DNA of 64,000 nucleotides from Micromonospora coxensis (GTDB lineage Bacteria > Actinomycetota > Actinomycetes > Mycobacteriales > Micromonosporaceae): positions 5,208,001-5,272,000 of the forward strand of contig NZ_LT607753.1 in the NCBI RefSeq assembly GCF_900090295.1, given 5' to 3'. The notes beneath the pieces are model-generated. The model was not told where the DNA came from. It made no database searches and worked only from the letters and a program-made list of their open reading frames with translations. Positions within the stretch are counted from its first letter, which is position 1, and the number at the start of each line of letters is the position of its first letter. Below are positions 62,654 to 64,000 of the stretch, piece by piece. Position numbers and translations under genes: made by a program.

Positions 62654-64000
62654 ATGCGGCAGCCCTGGCGGATCGCGGTGATCGGAGGCGGGATCACCGG
62701 GCTGGCCGCCGCCGTCCGGTTGCGCGACCGCGCCCCCGCCGGCACCGAGATCACCGTGTACGAGCGCTCCGGCGCGCTCGGCGGGAAGCTGCGCACCGGC
62801 GAGCTGGCCGGCTCGACGGTCGAGCTGGGCGCCGAGTCGTTCCTGATGCGCGACCCGGCCACCGGGGGCGACTCCGCCGCGGTGGCCCTGGTCCGCCGGC
62901 TCGGACTGGCCGACGAGCTCGTCCACCCGAGCGTCGGGCAGGCCGCGCTGGTGGTCGACGCCGGGCTGCGCCCGATCCCCGGCGGCACGCTGATGGGCGT
63001 ACCCGGTGACCTGGCGAAGGTGGCCGAGGTCGCCGACCCGGGGGCGGCGGCCGACCACGACGGCGGCCGCCCGCTGCTCGGCCCCGACGAGGACGTCAGC
63101 GTCGGCGCGCTGGTCCGGCCCAGGTTCGGCGACCAGGTGGTGGACCGCCTGGTCGACCCGCTGCTGGGCGGCGTCTACGCCGGTCGCGCCGACGACCTGT
63201 CGCTGGTGACGACCATGCCCGCGCTGGCCCGCGCGGCGCGCGCCGAACACACCCTGACCGCGGCGGTACGGGCGGCGCAGGCCGCCTCGGCCCGGACCGC
63301 GCAGGCCGCCGCGACGCCCGGCCCGCCCCGGCCGATCTTCGGCACCCTGGCCGGCGGGATGAGCCGGCTGGTGGAGGCGGCGGCGACGGCCAGCGGCGCG
63401 AAGATCCGGCTGGACGCGACGGTGCGCGACCTCACCCGCACCCCGGACGGTTGGCGGCTGACCGTCGGCCCGACCCGGGACCCGGAGCACGTCGAGGCGG
63501 ACGCGGTCGTGCTCACCGTGCCGGCCCGCCCCGCCGCCCGGCTGCTCGCCGGCGTCGCCGGCGAGGTCGCCGCCACGGTCGGCGCCCTGGACTACGCCAG
63601 CGTCGCGCTGGTCACCCTCGCCCTGCCCCGACCGGAGCTGCCGGCGCTCTCCGGCTTCCTGGTGCCGGCCACCGAAGGGCTGCTGATCAAGGCGTCGACC
63701 TTCTTCACCACCAAGTGGGGGCACCTGGCCCGGCCGGACGGTGTCGCCCTGGTCCGCGCCTCCGTCGGCCGGTACGGCGACGAGGCGCAGCTCCAGCTCA
63801 CCGACGAGGACCTGCTGGCCACCGTGCACCGGGAGCTGTCGCAGGTGCTCGGGGTGGCGCTGCCCGCGCCGCTGGCCGGTCACGTGCAGCGCTGGGGCGG
63901 GGCGCTGCCCCAGTACACCCCGGGTCACCTCGACCGACTCGCCGCCGCCCGGGCGGCGCTGCGCACGGCCCACCCGACGCTGGTCCTGGCCGGCGCCGGT
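62654..64000 (+). CDS. hemY: Coproporphyrinogen III oxidase, oxygen-dependent HemY/CgoX type (3' end outside window)
   Basis: FAD enzyme of haem synthesis; 449 codons visible, expected about 470. FAD-binding start WRIAVIGGGITGLAAAVRLR, ERSGALGGKLRTGELAGSTV, and substrate region DRLVDPLLGGVYAGRADDLS are typical. In actinobacteria this family oxidises coproporphyrinogen III to coproporphyrin III (coproporphyrin-dependent pathway) rather than protoporphyrinogen IX. AGGGAGGACG precedes the ATG. The C-terminal GG-FAD motif begins at the window edge (LVLAGAG). Confidence 0.93.
   Translation, partial: MRQPWRIAVIGGGITGLAAAVRLRDRAPAGTEITVYERSGALGGKLRTGELAGSTVELGAESFLMRDPATGGDSAAVALVRRLGLADELVHPSVGQAALVVDAGLRPIPGGTLMGVPGDLAKVAEVADPGAAADHDGGRPLLGPDEDVSVGALVRPRFGDQVVDRLVDPLLGGVYAGRADDLSLVTTMPALARAARAEHTLTAAVRAAQAASARTAQAAATPGPPRPIFGTLAGGMSRLVEAAATASGAKIRLDATVRDLTRTPDGWRLTVGPTRDPEHVEADAVVLTVPARPAARLLAGVAGEVAATVGALDYASVALVTLALPRPELPALSGFLVPATEGLLIKASTFFTTKWGHLARPDGVALVRASVGRYGDEAQLQLTDEDLLATVHRELSQVLGVALPAPLAGHVQRWGGALPQYTPGHLDRLAAARAALRTAHPTLVLAGAG

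Overview
The window comes from the chromosome of a high-GC actinomycete, most likely Micromonospora or another Micromonosporaceae. The basis is very high GC, frequent GTG starts, many actinobacteria-restricted small families (DUF3039, DUF3099, DUF4193, DUF3093, DUF3710, DUF3159, DUF3000), IdeR/SigB/SigA-type regulators and coproporphyrin-type haem genes. Gene order from ideR at the left edge to hemY at the right edge follows, with insertions, the order I recall for Mycobacterium tuberculosis Rv2711 down to Rv2677c. The window is therefore mostly a conserved core segment carrying lineage-specific inserts. I saw no rRNA, tRNA, CRISPR array, prophage or intact transposase.

Left third (1-19 kb). 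ideR (partial), a rhodanese, an acetylation writer/eraser pair (AcuC deacetylase and a GNAT-ACD Pat-type acetyltransferase), a VOC protein, sigB, spo0M, dtd, a large methyltransferase, a secreted subtilase, and an Fbp-type ferric iron ABC operon with an IdeR-box-like site upstream. A 1.3-kb repeat island (15.6-16.8 kb) follows, holding a 52-bp tandem repeat, a decayed DUF5753 regulator and a long perfect inverted repeat. Then come a HhH-GPD protein, LtrA and a BrnTA-like toxin-antitoxin pair.

Middle (19-42 kb). DUF3099, a pseudouridine catabolism pair (PfkB kinase and PsuG), DUF3039, a TRIC channel, a DEAD-like helicase, the principal sigma factor SigA, suhB, a Cei-like LytR_C protein, DUF4193, and the dut/DUF3093/DUF3710/OB/DUF3159 cluster. 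A potassium locus follows, with two RCK (TrkA) proteins divergent from a KimA-like transporter, then a TrmA/RlmD-type RNA methyltransferase, anmK and dxs. A second repeat island (42.0-42.8 kb) carries the same inverted-repeat family as the first.

Right third (42.8-64 kb). A lipoprotein, two convergent paralogous polytopic membrane proteins (putative GT-C type), a beta-propeller protein, a C39-type peptidase, an OmpR/EnvZ-type two-component system, a VOC protein preceded by a 14-codon ORF, tandem paralogous membrane-anchored proteins, the fadB/fadA fatty acid oxidation operon, RNase D, DUF3000, hemE and hemY (partial).

Three families of palindromic extragenic elements recur, several at gene ends. 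At least ten genes have a TANNNT hexamer 6-9 bases before an RTG start and no Shine-Dalgarno, which predicts widespread leaderless transcription.
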